Positions 57,283 through 64,000 of a DNA stretch of 64,000 nucleotides are shown here, in pieces (positions within the stretch are counted from its first letter, which is position 1; each line of letters opens with the position of its first letter). The stretch lies in NCBI GenBank assembly GCA_025210335.1, contig JAOARY010000046.1, positions 1 through 64,000 on the forward strand. The letters are read 5' to 3'. Below the pieces are notes generated by a model. It searched no databases, was not told where the DNA came from, and saw only the letters and a list, made by a program, of their open reading frames with translations. This DNA comes from Peptostreptococcaceae bacterium (GTDB lineage Bacteria; Bacillota; Clostridia; Peptostreptococcales; Peptostreptococcaceae). The position numbers and the translations under genes were made by a program.

Positions 57283-57314
57283 AAAAAAAGAAGAGTGATT
57301 ACTCTTCTTTTTTT
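57283..57314. terminator. Bidirectional terminator between purA and leftward genes
   Basis: AAGAAGAGT, loop GATT, ACTCTTCTT with flanking A and T runs; overlaps the end of the leftward gene starting at 57757. Confidence 0.9.
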
Positions 57315-57757
57315 AGTTCATTTTTTGCATTATAAACAATTTCGTTTATACCATTTTCATTTGAAGTAAGAATTATATTTCTACAAACAATACAAGCTTC
57401 GACTAAAGGCCAACCAGACATTTTAAATGTATAAAAATCATCGTCATCCTTAGTAATTTCAAAACTTTGAATAAAGTATTTATTGAATTTTTGTTTATTA
57501 TATTTATCATCACCATAATTTTTATCATGACTTAGGTTTACTGTAAAACAGTTTTCAAATTTACAAGAAACTAAAAAATCATGAATCTTTGAATCATATT
57601 TGATACCTTGTTTTTTTAAATTATCATTATAGCTACTGCTATAAAAACTAAAATCAACAGTATTAAAAAAACTACTGATATTAAATTCTGTTAAGTCTGC
57701 ATCTATTAGAACATATTTTTTTAATAAAAGTTGTTCTAATTTATCTAAATTAGTCAT
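57299..57757 (-). CDS. Hypothetical protein (possible orphan immunity protein)
   Basis: 152 residues, cytosolic and acidic, no recognised family. Last gene of a three-gene leftward cluster of similar-sized acidic proteins. ATG with GGAGG upstream, 13 bp after the previous gene. The cluster looks like immunity genes without a toxin. Confidence 0.5.
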   Translation of the reverse strand: MTNLDKLEQLLLKKYVLIDADLTEFNISSFFNTVDFSFYSSSYNDNLKKQGIKYDSKIHDFLVSCKFENCFTVNLSHDKNYGDDKYNKQKFNKYFIQSFEITKDDDDFYTFKMSGWPLVEACIVCRNIILTSNENGINEIVYNAKNELKKEE

Positions 57758-57770
57758 AATTAACCTCCAT

Positions 57771-58229
57771 TTAATTTTCTTTTTTTAGTTGTATATGTTC
57801 TAAATATTCTATTTCAACATCTTTGCATATAACAAAACCACAAAGTCCTAAACTGGCATCAATGTTATAAATTTCATAGTTATTTTCTTCTAAAAAAGAT
57901 TTTAATGTTAATAATTTATCTTCATCATTAGTTTGTCTTTCAAAAGAAATATTAGTAGGAAGCCCATGATTATAAATTCTTATTAAATCTTCTTTATGAA
58001 ATTTGTTTAGTTGATGAAATTCATAAGTTTCTATACCAAAAATTATATTAAAATCAATAGAATCTTTAAAATTATGAGCCAAAACATTATTAAATATTAT
58101 TTTGGATTTTACTCTGTCGTAATTATCATCAAATAAAAGATTTAATGTTATTATTCTGTTTTTGCAATCAACAAAATAAGATTCAACAAGGCTATCATGT
58201 ATATAGTTGTTTTTCATTATGTCAGACAT
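57771..58229 (-). CDS. Hypothetical protein with immunity-like N-terminus
   Basis: 152 residues. The beginning (IHDSLVESYFVDCKNRIITL, then NLLFDDNY) resembles small immunity-type proteins having the pattern hHDSxhxxhxhxxxxxxhxhxh. AAGGAG ribosome-binding site. Middle gene of the leftward cluster. Confidence 0.5.
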   Translation of the reverse strand: MSDIMKNNYIHDSLVESYFVDCKNRIITLNLLFDDNYDRVKSKIIFNNVLAHNFKDSIDFNIIFGIETYEFHQLNKFHKEDLIRIYNHGLPTNISFERQTNDEDKLLTLKSFLEENNYEIYNIDASLGLCGFVICKDVEIEYLEHIQLKKEN

Positions 58230-58280
58230 ATAATTACTCCTTATTAATTATTTTTTTTAATAAAAATCATAAAATTAATT

Positions 58281-58679
58281 TTACCAAATATGAAAACAAT
58301 ATTTATAATTATCTATTTTGCTCTCATCTAAAAATTCATCTATGATTTTTAAAGCTATCTCATAGTCAATAAGATTAAATTCCTTAAATCTACTAACTAG
58401 AACATCTTCAAATTCATAAAGATTAATACTTTTATCTTTTTTCTTATTATCTTTATCAAAAGAAACCATCATATCAAGAATTTCATCATTAGGATTAAAG
58501 AACAAAAAAGATTTATCTTTATTATAAAAACTAAGTTCTAATTTATTTTTAGTTTTGGAATCTATTATATTGATTAATTTTTTAAAATAATTTTTGCTAT
58601 ACAAATTTTTTAGATATTCATTTAAGTCATTTTTATTATCAAAAGATAATTTATCCTCTTCAATTTCGATTATAAACAT
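58281..58679 (-). CDS. Hypothetical protein (possible orphan immunity protein)
   Basis: 132 residues, highly charged, cytosolic (MFIIEIEEDKLSFDNKNDLN; ESKIDNYKYCFHIW). First gene of the leftward three-gene cluster, with AAAGGATG upstream. Family not recognised; loosely similar in composition to Imm1-type proteins. Confidence 0.5.
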   Translation of the reverse strand: MFIIEIEEDKLSFDNKNDLNEYLKNLYSKNYFKKLINIIDSKTKNKLELSFYNKDKSFLFFNPNDEILDMMVSFDKDNKKKDKSINLYEFEDVLVSRFKEFNLIDYEIALKIIDEFLDESKIDNYKYCFHIW

Positions 58680-58826
58680 ACAAACACATCCTTTATAGTT
58701 TTATAAAAAACATTTGTAAAATTGTAAAAAATTAAAATATTTAAGTAGATTTTATATTTAAAAAGTTAAAAAATCAATAGTTTAAAAGCTTTTGTAATAA
58801 TTTTTAAATTTTTTTGAAAACATATT

Positions 58827-58856
58827 TTGAAAATTATACATATATTGTGATACAAT
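58827..58856 (+). promoter_or_regulatory. Promoter of the ABC-F gene
   Basis: TTGAAA (58827-58832) and TACAAT (58851-58856), 18-nt spacer, ~480 bp upstream of the ABC-F gene and just before the leader peptide. Confidence 0.65.
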
Positions 58857-58893
58857 AATAGAGATAAAAATATTTAATAAAAAAGGAGAAACG

Positions 58894-58920
58894 ATGAATA
58901 CTATATTTTTAGCTAGATAA
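58894..58920 (+). CDS. Leader peptide of the ABC-F attenuator
   Basis: An 8-residue frame, MNTIFLAR then stop, preceded by AAAAGGAG at 8-nt spacing. Its place between promoter and terminator fits ribosome-stalling leaders of antibiotic-resistance ABC-F genes such as vmlR. Confidence 0.6.
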   Translation: MNTIFLAR

Positions 58921-59178
58921 GGTGAGAACTTTATAATATGCAGAAAAGACTTTTTTATCGAGGTTTTGATAAAGGTTTTTTTGTTGTGCATAATGCTAAA
59001 AATATTAACTTCTTATATTAAATTTAAATTTATCATAAAGTAAGTTGCTATCAAATACTAATAAAATAATTATACTAATCGAAATTAGGTAATAAATGAT
59101 TTTAGACTTGTAATACTTATTATTAGTAATATATTTGATGGCTTTATATTATATGAAATGATGATATATTAAATTTAC

Positions 59179-59210
59179 AACCAGAGTTAGTTTATAGCTC
59201 TGGTTTTTTT
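59179..59210 (+). terminator. Leader terminator (attenuator) of the ABC-F gene
   Basis: AACCAGAG (59179-59186) pairs with CTCTGGTT (59198-59205), followed by a T run, ~115 bp before the ABC-F start. An additional weaker hairpin with T7 lies at ~58948-58983. Together with the leader peptide they suggest transcription attenuation; other parts of this 647-bp gap show no gene. Confidence 0.8.
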
Positions 59211-59326
59211 GTACCCAAAAATATATTTTAGCTATGCACTTAAATATTATAGAAATAAAATTTTTATTGAATTTTAATAATTAAAATCGAATAGGAATAA
59301 AAATATAATATGAAGGAAGTGTTGCT

Positions 59327-61138
59327 ATGCTAATAGAGTTAAAAAATATAATAAAAGAATATGACGAAAAACTTATATTAGATAAGCTTAATTTAAATAT
59401 TAAGGCGAATGAAAAAATAGGTCTTATTGGAGATAATGGTTGTGGAAAAACTACTTTGGTAGATATAATTTGTGGCAAAGAAGATTTTAAAGGTTATTTA
59501 AAATATCATAAAAAAAATCTAAAAATAAATTATTTAAAACAAGATAATTTGATGGATGATGATTCATTAAATGAATACCTAAGAAATATGAACAAAGAAG
59601 AATTTAAGATATTTTTAAATGATTTAAAGCTTTTGAATGTTGATAATATAAAAGATATAGAGGATAAAAGAATTAATAATTTGAGTGAAGGAGAAAAATT
59701 AAAGATATCTTTGGCTTATATATTCACCCAAAAATCAGATATTATAATACTCGATGAACCTACAAATCATATGGATTTAAAGGGGATTAGTTGGCTTATT
59801 GAGAAAGTTAATAATTATTATAATACGCTAATTATAATATCTCATGATAGATATTTTCTAGATCAAACTACTAATAAAATAATTGAGATACTAAATAAAA
59901 ATATAGATATATATGATGGGAATTATACTAGGTATAAGGAACAAAAGGACTTAAAAATAAAGACTCATTATAATGCATATAAGATTCAAGAAAATTATAA
60001 ACAAGAGATTAATAAAGAAATAAAAAGACTCAAGTCTTGGTCTGATAAAGGTCATAGAGATTCTACTAAAAAGGAAGGATTTAAAGAAAAGTATAGAGTT
60101 AGAGCGAAGAAGAAAGACAAACAGATAAAATCAAAGATTAAAAAACTTCAAAAGATTGATTTGCAAGGTGTTAGTAAACCAATAGAAGAGGCTAAAGTTA
60201 CATTTGATTTTATAAGCGATATAAAAACAGGAAAGACTATATTGGAAGCAAAAGATATAAAGAAATCCTACGATGAAAGAGTTATATTTAAAGAAAGTTC
60301 TTTCTATATCAAATCCAAAGAAAAAGTATTATTGTTTGGTTTAAATGGTTGTGGAAAAACAACTTTGATAAAATCAATTCTAAAAAAATTAAAATTAGAT
60401 GAGGGTAGTATCTATATAAATCCCAATCTTAAAATAGGATATTTAAGCCAAACTCTTAGCAATTTAGACGATGAAAGAACTTTGTTTTCTTATTTTGATA
60501 ATATGAATAATGAAAAAAGAGGTAAGTTTCAGATTCTATTAAATAATATGGGAATAAAAAATGATATGATTAATCATAAAATAAAATCCCTTAGCTTTGG
60601 GGAAAAAACAAGGTTTAAGATTGCTCTTATGATAATTGAAGAGAATAATTTATTAATATTAGATGAGCCTACAAATCATTTAGATATAAAAAGCAGATAT
60701 ATGTTAGAGCAAACCTTAAAAGATTATAGCGGAAGCCTTATAATTGTTTCGCACGATAGATATTTTGCAAAGGCTGTTTGTGATAAAGTACTCTTGTTTG
60801 AAAATAAAAAGATAAAAAGAGTTGAATATAGTTTTGAAGAGTTTGTAGCCAAGGAAGAAATAAATAAAGCATATGAGAAAGAAAATATAAATAAGATTAA
60901 GGATGAAGTTGATAACTCAAAGAATAAAAATAAATTAAAAAAGCAAAAGAATAAAGAAAATAAAACTTCGAAAGCAGATAAGTTAAAAAAAGAACAGCTA
61001 CTTGTTATAGAAAATGAAATAACAAATATATTATCCAAATTAAGCATAGTAGATTCTACACATAAGGATTATGATATTTTGGATAAGAAATTTAAAGATG
61101 CTTTGGAAAAGAAAACAAAATTACTAAAATATAATTAA
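59327..61138 (+). CDS. ABC-F ribosome-protection ATPase (VmlR/CplR-like)
   Basis: 603 residues, two nucleotide-binding domains without membrane domain. NBD1: Walker A GDNGCGKTTLVDI, signature NLSEGEKLKIS, Walker B IIILDEPTNHMDL. NBD2: GLNGCGKTTLIKS, SLSFGEKTRFK, LLILDEPTNHLDI. The inter-domain linker has SDKGHRDSTKKEGFKEKYRV, then RAKKKDKQIKS, typical of VmlR/CplR antibiotic-resistance ABC-F proteins. A Lys-rich coiled-coil tail ends the protein. Expected to displace lincosamide, streptogramin A or pleuromutilin drugs from ribosomes. Expression probably controlled by the upstream attenuator. Confidence 0.88.
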   Translation: MLIELKNIIKEYDEKLILDKLNLNIKANEKIGLIGDNGCGKTTLVDIICGKEDFKGYLKYHKKNLKINYLKQDNLMDDDSLNEYLRNMNKEEFKIFLNDLKLLNVDNIKDIEDKRINNLSEGEKLKISLAYIFTQKSDIIILDEPTNHMDLKGISWLIEKVNNYYNTLIIISHDRYFLDQTTNKIIEILNKNIDIYDGNYTRYKEQKDLKIKTHYNAYKIQENYKQEINKEIKRLKSWSDKGHRDSTKKEGFKEKYRVRAKKKDKQIKSKIKKLQKIDLQGVSKPIEEAKVTFDFISDIKTGKTILEAKDIKKSYDERVIFKESSFYIKSKEKVLLFGLNGCGKTTLIKSILKKLKLDEGSIYINPNLKIGYLSQTLSNLDDERTLFSYFDNMNNEKRGKFQILLNNMGIKNDMINHKIKSLSFGEKTRFKIALMIIEENNLLILDEPTNHLDIKSRYMLEQTLKDYSGSLIIVSHDRYFAKAVCDKVLLFENKKIKRVEYSFEEFVAKEEINKAYEKENINKIKDEVDNSKNKNKLKKQKNKENKTSKADKLKKEQLLVIENEITNILSKLSIVDSTHKDYDILDKKFKDALEKKTKLLKYN

Positions 61139-61146
61139 AGAAGAAT

Positions 61147-61190
61147 AAAAATAGGATTGCATTAAAAAGATGATGCAGTCCTATTTTATT
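61147..61190 (+). terminator. Terminator after the ABC-F gene
   Basis: AAAATAGGA...TGCAT (61147-61162) pairs with ATGCA...TCCTATTTT (61173-61187), followed by T residues. Confidence 0.8.
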
Positions 61191-61237
61191 TTTGCTAATG
61201 TACAATTTGTCAGAAAAAAATAAATAATCAATAATTT

Positions 61238-61253
61238 GTTTTCATGTGAAACA
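61238..61253. promoter_or_regulatory. Second, weaker parS-like site
   Basis: GTTTTCATGTGAAACA matches the parS consensus at 13 of 16 positions with an imperfect centre. Intergenic. Weaker than the site at 50099. Confidence 0.4.
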
Positions 61254-61384
61254 ATTATATTATAAAAAAAATAAATTATATTATAAAAACCTCGATTATT
61301 CTAAGAAAAATCAGTTTTGTAAACCTATTGTAAGATAAATAGTACAAAATATATGTAAAAAATATGATAAATTTATATTAATTA

Positions 61385-61567
61385 AAAATTATTAAAAAAT
61401 CAGAAAGTATATTAAAGACATATGATGAAGCTTGTGAGTATTATGACTTAGAACTCAAATCAGCACATAATGCTAAATCAATATTAAAAAGAAAAGGTGT
61501 AAGTAAGTTTGTTTATGTATATGAACAGTTAAATGCAAAAGAAAGTAATAATGACTATATAAATTAG
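61385..61567 (+). pseudogene. Possible gene remnant without start codon
   Basis: A stop-free frame of ~60 codons with coding-like composition (SILKTYDEACEYYDLELKSA, then SKFVYVYEQLNAKESNN) ends at TAG 61565-61567. No ATG/GTG/TTG with ribosome-binding site begins it, and an in-frame stop lies just upstream. Probably the 3' part of a lost gene, or chance. The rest of the 61139-61696 gap has terminator, parS-like site and a long hairpin. Confidence 0.35.
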
Positions 61568-61606
61568 AATAATAAAATTATACGAAATAATCTTAAACGT
61601 AAAAAC

Positions 61607-61695
61607 AAGCTGTCATACTAAGATAAAATTTAAAGATATATTGTTTTAAATTATAACACAATATATCTTTATTAAATTTCTTAATCTGATAGCTT
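61607..61695. repeat. Long imperfect inverted repeat after a leftward gene
   Basis: Arms of ~38 bp (61607-61644 and 61658-61695) pair with few mismatches; the inner AAAGATATATTGT/ACAATATATCTTT is perfect. It abuts the stop codon of the leftward gene at 61697. Size, position and part of the arm sequence recall 34580-34675. Confidence 0.65.
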
Positions 61696-61696
61696 T

Positions 61697-62308
61697 TTAA
61701 TTTTGATAAAGGATTTTTACAACATCATCAAAGAAATATATCCAATCATCATCATTTAAATTAAATTCATTTATAAACTCGTAATTTTGAGCTTTCCAAC
61801 CATATTTTTTATCTCTATAATCAAAATAATTATTAGTTATAACTTCTAATTCATCTATAGATGTTTTAAATTCATAAGACAAATCTTTATATTTAATAGT
61901 TTTTATACTAGAGTTTGCAATTTCATCATAGATAGTTTTTTCAAGATTCTTTTTTAGCACAAGCAATTTATAAGAATCACCATCATTTGTTAAGAGTGTT
62001 TTCTTATCTTCTAGCTCATCAATTTCAAATATCATTTCAATATCATGAAATTCAAATATCAAAAAATCAAGCATATCAGCAAAAGTTTCAAAATCTTTTA
62101 TCGTAAAATCCTCATTTTTAAAATAAGTAATAGAAGAATTTATGTTGTTCATATTGCTATCTAAAGTCCTTATATTATCCAAAACCGAAATTTTGAATAA
62201 TTCTTGCTTATAAGATTTTAGATTTTGATTACTAGTATATAAATAGAAATTAAAAATTAAACTTATTATTAGAATGATATGTATATAAGAGATTTTTTTA
62301 TTAACCAA
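61697..62308 (-). CDS. Membrane-anchored hypothetical protein
   Basis: 203 residues. One N-terminal membrane helix (ISYIHIILIISLIFNFYLYT), then an acidic helical extracytoplasmic domain. TTG start with GGCGGTG upstream. Not recognised. Transcribed leftward after the small secreted gene. Confidence 0.6.
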   Translation of the reverse strand: MVNKKISYIHIILIISLIFNFYLYTSNQNLKSYKQELFKISVLDNIRTLDSNMNNINSSITYFKNEDFTIKDFETFADMLDFLIFEFHDIEMIFEIDELEDKKTLLTNDGDSYKLLVLKKNLEKTIYDEIANSSIKTIKYKDLSYEFKTSIDELEVITNNYFDYRDKKYGWKAQNYEFINEFNLNDDDWIYFFDDVVKILYQN

Positions 62309-62392
62309 AAGAACACCGCCTTTAATTACAAAATTTGTATAGTATTTATGCTTAAACTATATATTATGTTGTATAAAAAGTCAATTTTTGAT

Positions 62393-62656
62393 TTAAATAC
62401 ATAAATTATCTTTAAGATTTGTATTTATATATTGAATTTTTTCGATGGTTAAAGAGTTAATATCTTTATTAGAATTTATGATATCTTTAATATCTTCATT
62501 TGAAATTTGATTTTTTAGAGTGCTTTGAATATTAATTTCTACATAATTACCATTTGAATTTAGAAATTTAAAATCATCAGTTTGGGCATGACAAATCATA
62601 ATATTATAAAAAATCATTACAAAGATAAAAAGAACTCTACAAAAACATCTAGTCAA
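62393..62656 (-). CDS. Small secreted protein
   Basis: 87 residues. Signal peptide (VLFIFVMIFYNIMICHAQ), then a mature part of ~60 residues (SNGNYVEINIQSTLKNQISN). TTG start 8 nt after GGGGGTG. Family not recognised; probably in one unit with the next leftward gene. Confidence 0.55.
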   Translation of the reverse strand: MTRCFCRVLFIFVMIFYNIMICHAQTDDFKFLNSNGNYVEINIQSTLKNQISNEDIKDIINSNKDINSLTIEKIQYINTNLKDNLCI

Positions 62657-62731
62657 CTTAAATACACCCCCTTAAAAAAGTCTGATATAAAGCGATTATA
62701 TATCAAAAATATTACAAAAATCATAAAATTT

Positions 62732-62860
62732 TCAATTGACATATTTTTTTAGATTAAATATAAAAAATCCTAAAACACATCCTATAGTATTAAGAATCAA
62801 ATCTGTTGTATCAAACATAGAATAAGAAATTTGAAATAACAAAAGTTTTTTATTTTTGGA
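62732..62860 (-). pseudogene. VanZ-family gene remnant (C-terminal end)
   Basis: On the minus strand 42 codons read LLLFQISYSMFDTTDLILNT then IGCVLGFFIF, the C-terminal VanZ motif, and end in TGA at 62732-62734. An in-frame stop lies just upstream and no start is seen, so only a fragment remains. It is the third VanZ-type sequence in the window. Confidence 0.65.
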
Positions 62861-62983
62861 TTAATATTAAAGGTATTAACATCTATATATTAAAAATATA
62901 AAATTTATACATTAAATTTTAGGTCTTATATTATAATATGTCAATAAAGTATTAAATTAACTTTGATTATTTTTATTTATAAA

Positions 62984-63021
62984 TAAAAAAACTCCCAAAA
63001 CAAATAAATTGTTTTGGAAGT
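62984..63021 (-). terminator. Terminator of the DnaI-like gene
   Basis: A 13-bp stem with one mismatch (62991-63003 with 63009-63021), followed on the minus strand by T6. Confidence 0.85.
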
Positions 63022-63028
63022 CATAATA

Positions 63029-64000
63029 TTATTGTTGCCATCTTAAATCTTCACCAAAGAATTCAAATGCCTTAAAATGAGAAAATATTCTTGAGAATAT
63101 TCTTTCTGTGTAAGAATCTGCAATCTCCTTTGGATCTAAATTTGTTGATATTATTGTTTTTTTCTTTTCTATAATTCTTGTATTTATGATATTAAACAGT
63201 TCTGATGTTGTAAATGAGGATGTGAGTTCTGTCCCCAAATCATCTATTATAAGTAGGTCACATTCAAACAAATAATCATAACTATCTTGTAATGATGCTT
63301 CCTTTGATTTATTAAATCTAAGTTTTTGGATAACTTCCATTATTCTAAAGGAAGTCTGATAAAGAACCAAAAAATTCTTATCCAAAAGCTCTTTGGCTAT
63401 ACAATTACACATAAAGGTCTTACCTAGTCCTGTTCCACCAAAGAATATCAGATTATCTCCATTTTTTTGTCTAAAATCCTTTATGAAATTTTCAGATTCC
63501 AAAAGTATATTCATCATATTTTCTCTTGGCGAAATATCATAATCCATAAATCTATCTTTAGAAAACAAATTGATATTAAAATTCGTGAAATTTTCCTTTA
63601 GAAATACTTCACCTAAGTTAGACATTGCATAGGCTTCACTAATCATTTCTTGTATCAAACAAGAGCATTTTTTACCATCTTGCAAAAATCCTTTATCATT
63701 GCATTTAAAGCATTCAAATTCAGGTTCTAAAAAGCTTTTATCAAGATGATAGGTTGCTAGAAGTTCATCTTCTTGTAATTTCAATTTAGTTATTTCATCT
63801 TTAACTTTAAGTGCTATTTCTTTTGATTTATCTGGATTCAATATGGCTTCTTTGCTCATTTTAAGACCTAAAGAAACTATTTCTTCATTTATTTGCTTTA
63901 ACTTTGGTATCTCTTTATATATTTTCTCTTTTTTAAAATCCGCATTTTTTATTGCTAAATCACGTTTTTTTTCATAGGATTTTAATATTTTTTTTAAAGT
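63029..64000 (-). CDS. DnaI/DnaC-like helicase loader (5' end beyond the window)
   Basis: AAA+ ATPase that loads DnaB at the origin. Visible part ~323 residues: N-terminal helical segment, zinc motif (CFKCNDKGFLQDGKKCSC), Walker A (FFGGTGLGKTFMCNCIAKEL), Walker B (CDLLIIDDLGTE) and sensor region (TIISTNLDPKEIADSYTERI). The frame stays open past ATG 63859 to the right edge, so that ATG is internal and the true start lies outside. DnaB is encoded at 48134. Confidence 0.9.
   Translation of the reverse strand, partial: TLKKILKSYEKKRDLAIKNADFKKEKIYKEIPKLKQINEEIVSLGLKMSKEAILNPDKSKEIALKVKDEITKLKLQEDELLATYHLDKSFLEPEFECFKCNDKGFLQDGKKCSCLIQEMISEAYAMSNLGEVFLKENFTNFNINLFSKDRFMDYDISPRENMMNILLESENFIKDFRQKNGDNLIFFGGTGLGKTFMCNCIAKELLDKNFLVLYQTSFRIMEVIQKLRFNKSKEASLQDSYDYLFECDLLIIDDLGTELTSSFTTSELFNIINTRIIEKKKTIISTNLDPKEIADSYTERIFSRIFSHFKAFEFFGEDLRWQQ

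Noticed and set aside
58782-58991. Leftward 69-codon frame in the ABC-F leader
   Set aside because: It lies over the predicted promoter and leader peptide and has no ribosome-binding site.

Overview
The window is about 64 kb around the chromosomal replication origin of a very AT-rich, low-GC Gram-positive anaerobe. The partial 16S rRNA, the sigB-type stress operon, the YedF and DUF3343 (selenium/sulfur carrier-like) genes, frequent TTG/GTG starts behind strong GGAGG sites, and the gene order dnaA-dnaN / rpmH-rnpA-yidD-yidC-jag-mnmE-mnmG-rsmG-noc-parB all fit a Clostridia/Tissierellia-type Firmicute (Peptoniphilaceae-like is my guess). The species cannot be fixed from the sequence alone.

Left arm, transcribed leftward (1-13.9 kb): the 5' end of a 16S rRNA gene with its promoter; a ytxH-DUF948-rsbV-rsbW-sigB operon with a near-ideal sigma-B promoter; then the origin-proximal genes gyrA, gyrB, remB-like, recF, yaaA (S4), dnaN and dnaA. 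gyrA is split by a ~1.25 kb intervening sequence that carries a LAGLIDADG endonuclease gene. It sits between the codons for GyrA Gly81 and Asp82 (E. coli numbering), inside the quinolone-resistance region. It behaves as a group I intron, not an intein. A LexA (SOS) box overlaps the -35 of the promoter that would drive yaaA-recF-remB-gyrB-gyrA.

Origin (12.2-14.4 kb): bipartite oriC with many DnaA boxes on both sides of dnaA. The dnaA-dnaN spacer holds a textbook unwinding unit: DnaA box, GC cluster, and five TAG/TAA trios.

Right arm, core block (14.4-24.8 kb): rpmH, rnpA, yidD, yidC, khpB/jag, mnmE, mnmG, rsmG, noc and parB. The parA/soj gene usually found between noc and parB is missing and replaced by ~0.7 kb of gene-free AT-rich DNA. 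An HTH-TPR regulator follows.

Right arm, accessory and mixed region (24.8-43.4 kb): secreted proteins of unknown function, an OmpR-type two-component system, a membrane-anchored propeller-like protein with CvpA, YedF, a split sigma factor (region-4-like and region-2-like proteins) under a LexA-box promoter, an M48 membrane protease, DUF3343, DUF951, two VanZ paralogues, and between the VanZ copies a putative secreted nucleotidyltransferase-fold toxin followed by two paralogous candidate immunity proteins.

Right arm, second core block (43.4-49.5 kb): rpsF-ssb-rpsR and DUF2232-gdpP-rplI-dnaB. After it come an acetyltransferase gene containing a parS-like site, a hybrid histidine kinase/HD-GYP phosphorelay, a HAAS-small protein-DUF4097 operon, purA, three small leftward genes that look like orphan immunity genes, an ABC-F ribosome-protection ATPase behind a leader-peptide/terminator attenuator, two small envelope proteins, a VanZ remnant, and a dnaI/dnaC-like helicase-loader gene cut by the right edge.

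Most promising for follow-up: the gyrA group I intron, the SOS-controlled split sigma factor, the nucleotidyltransferase toxin-immunity cassette, and the ParB pair without ParA.
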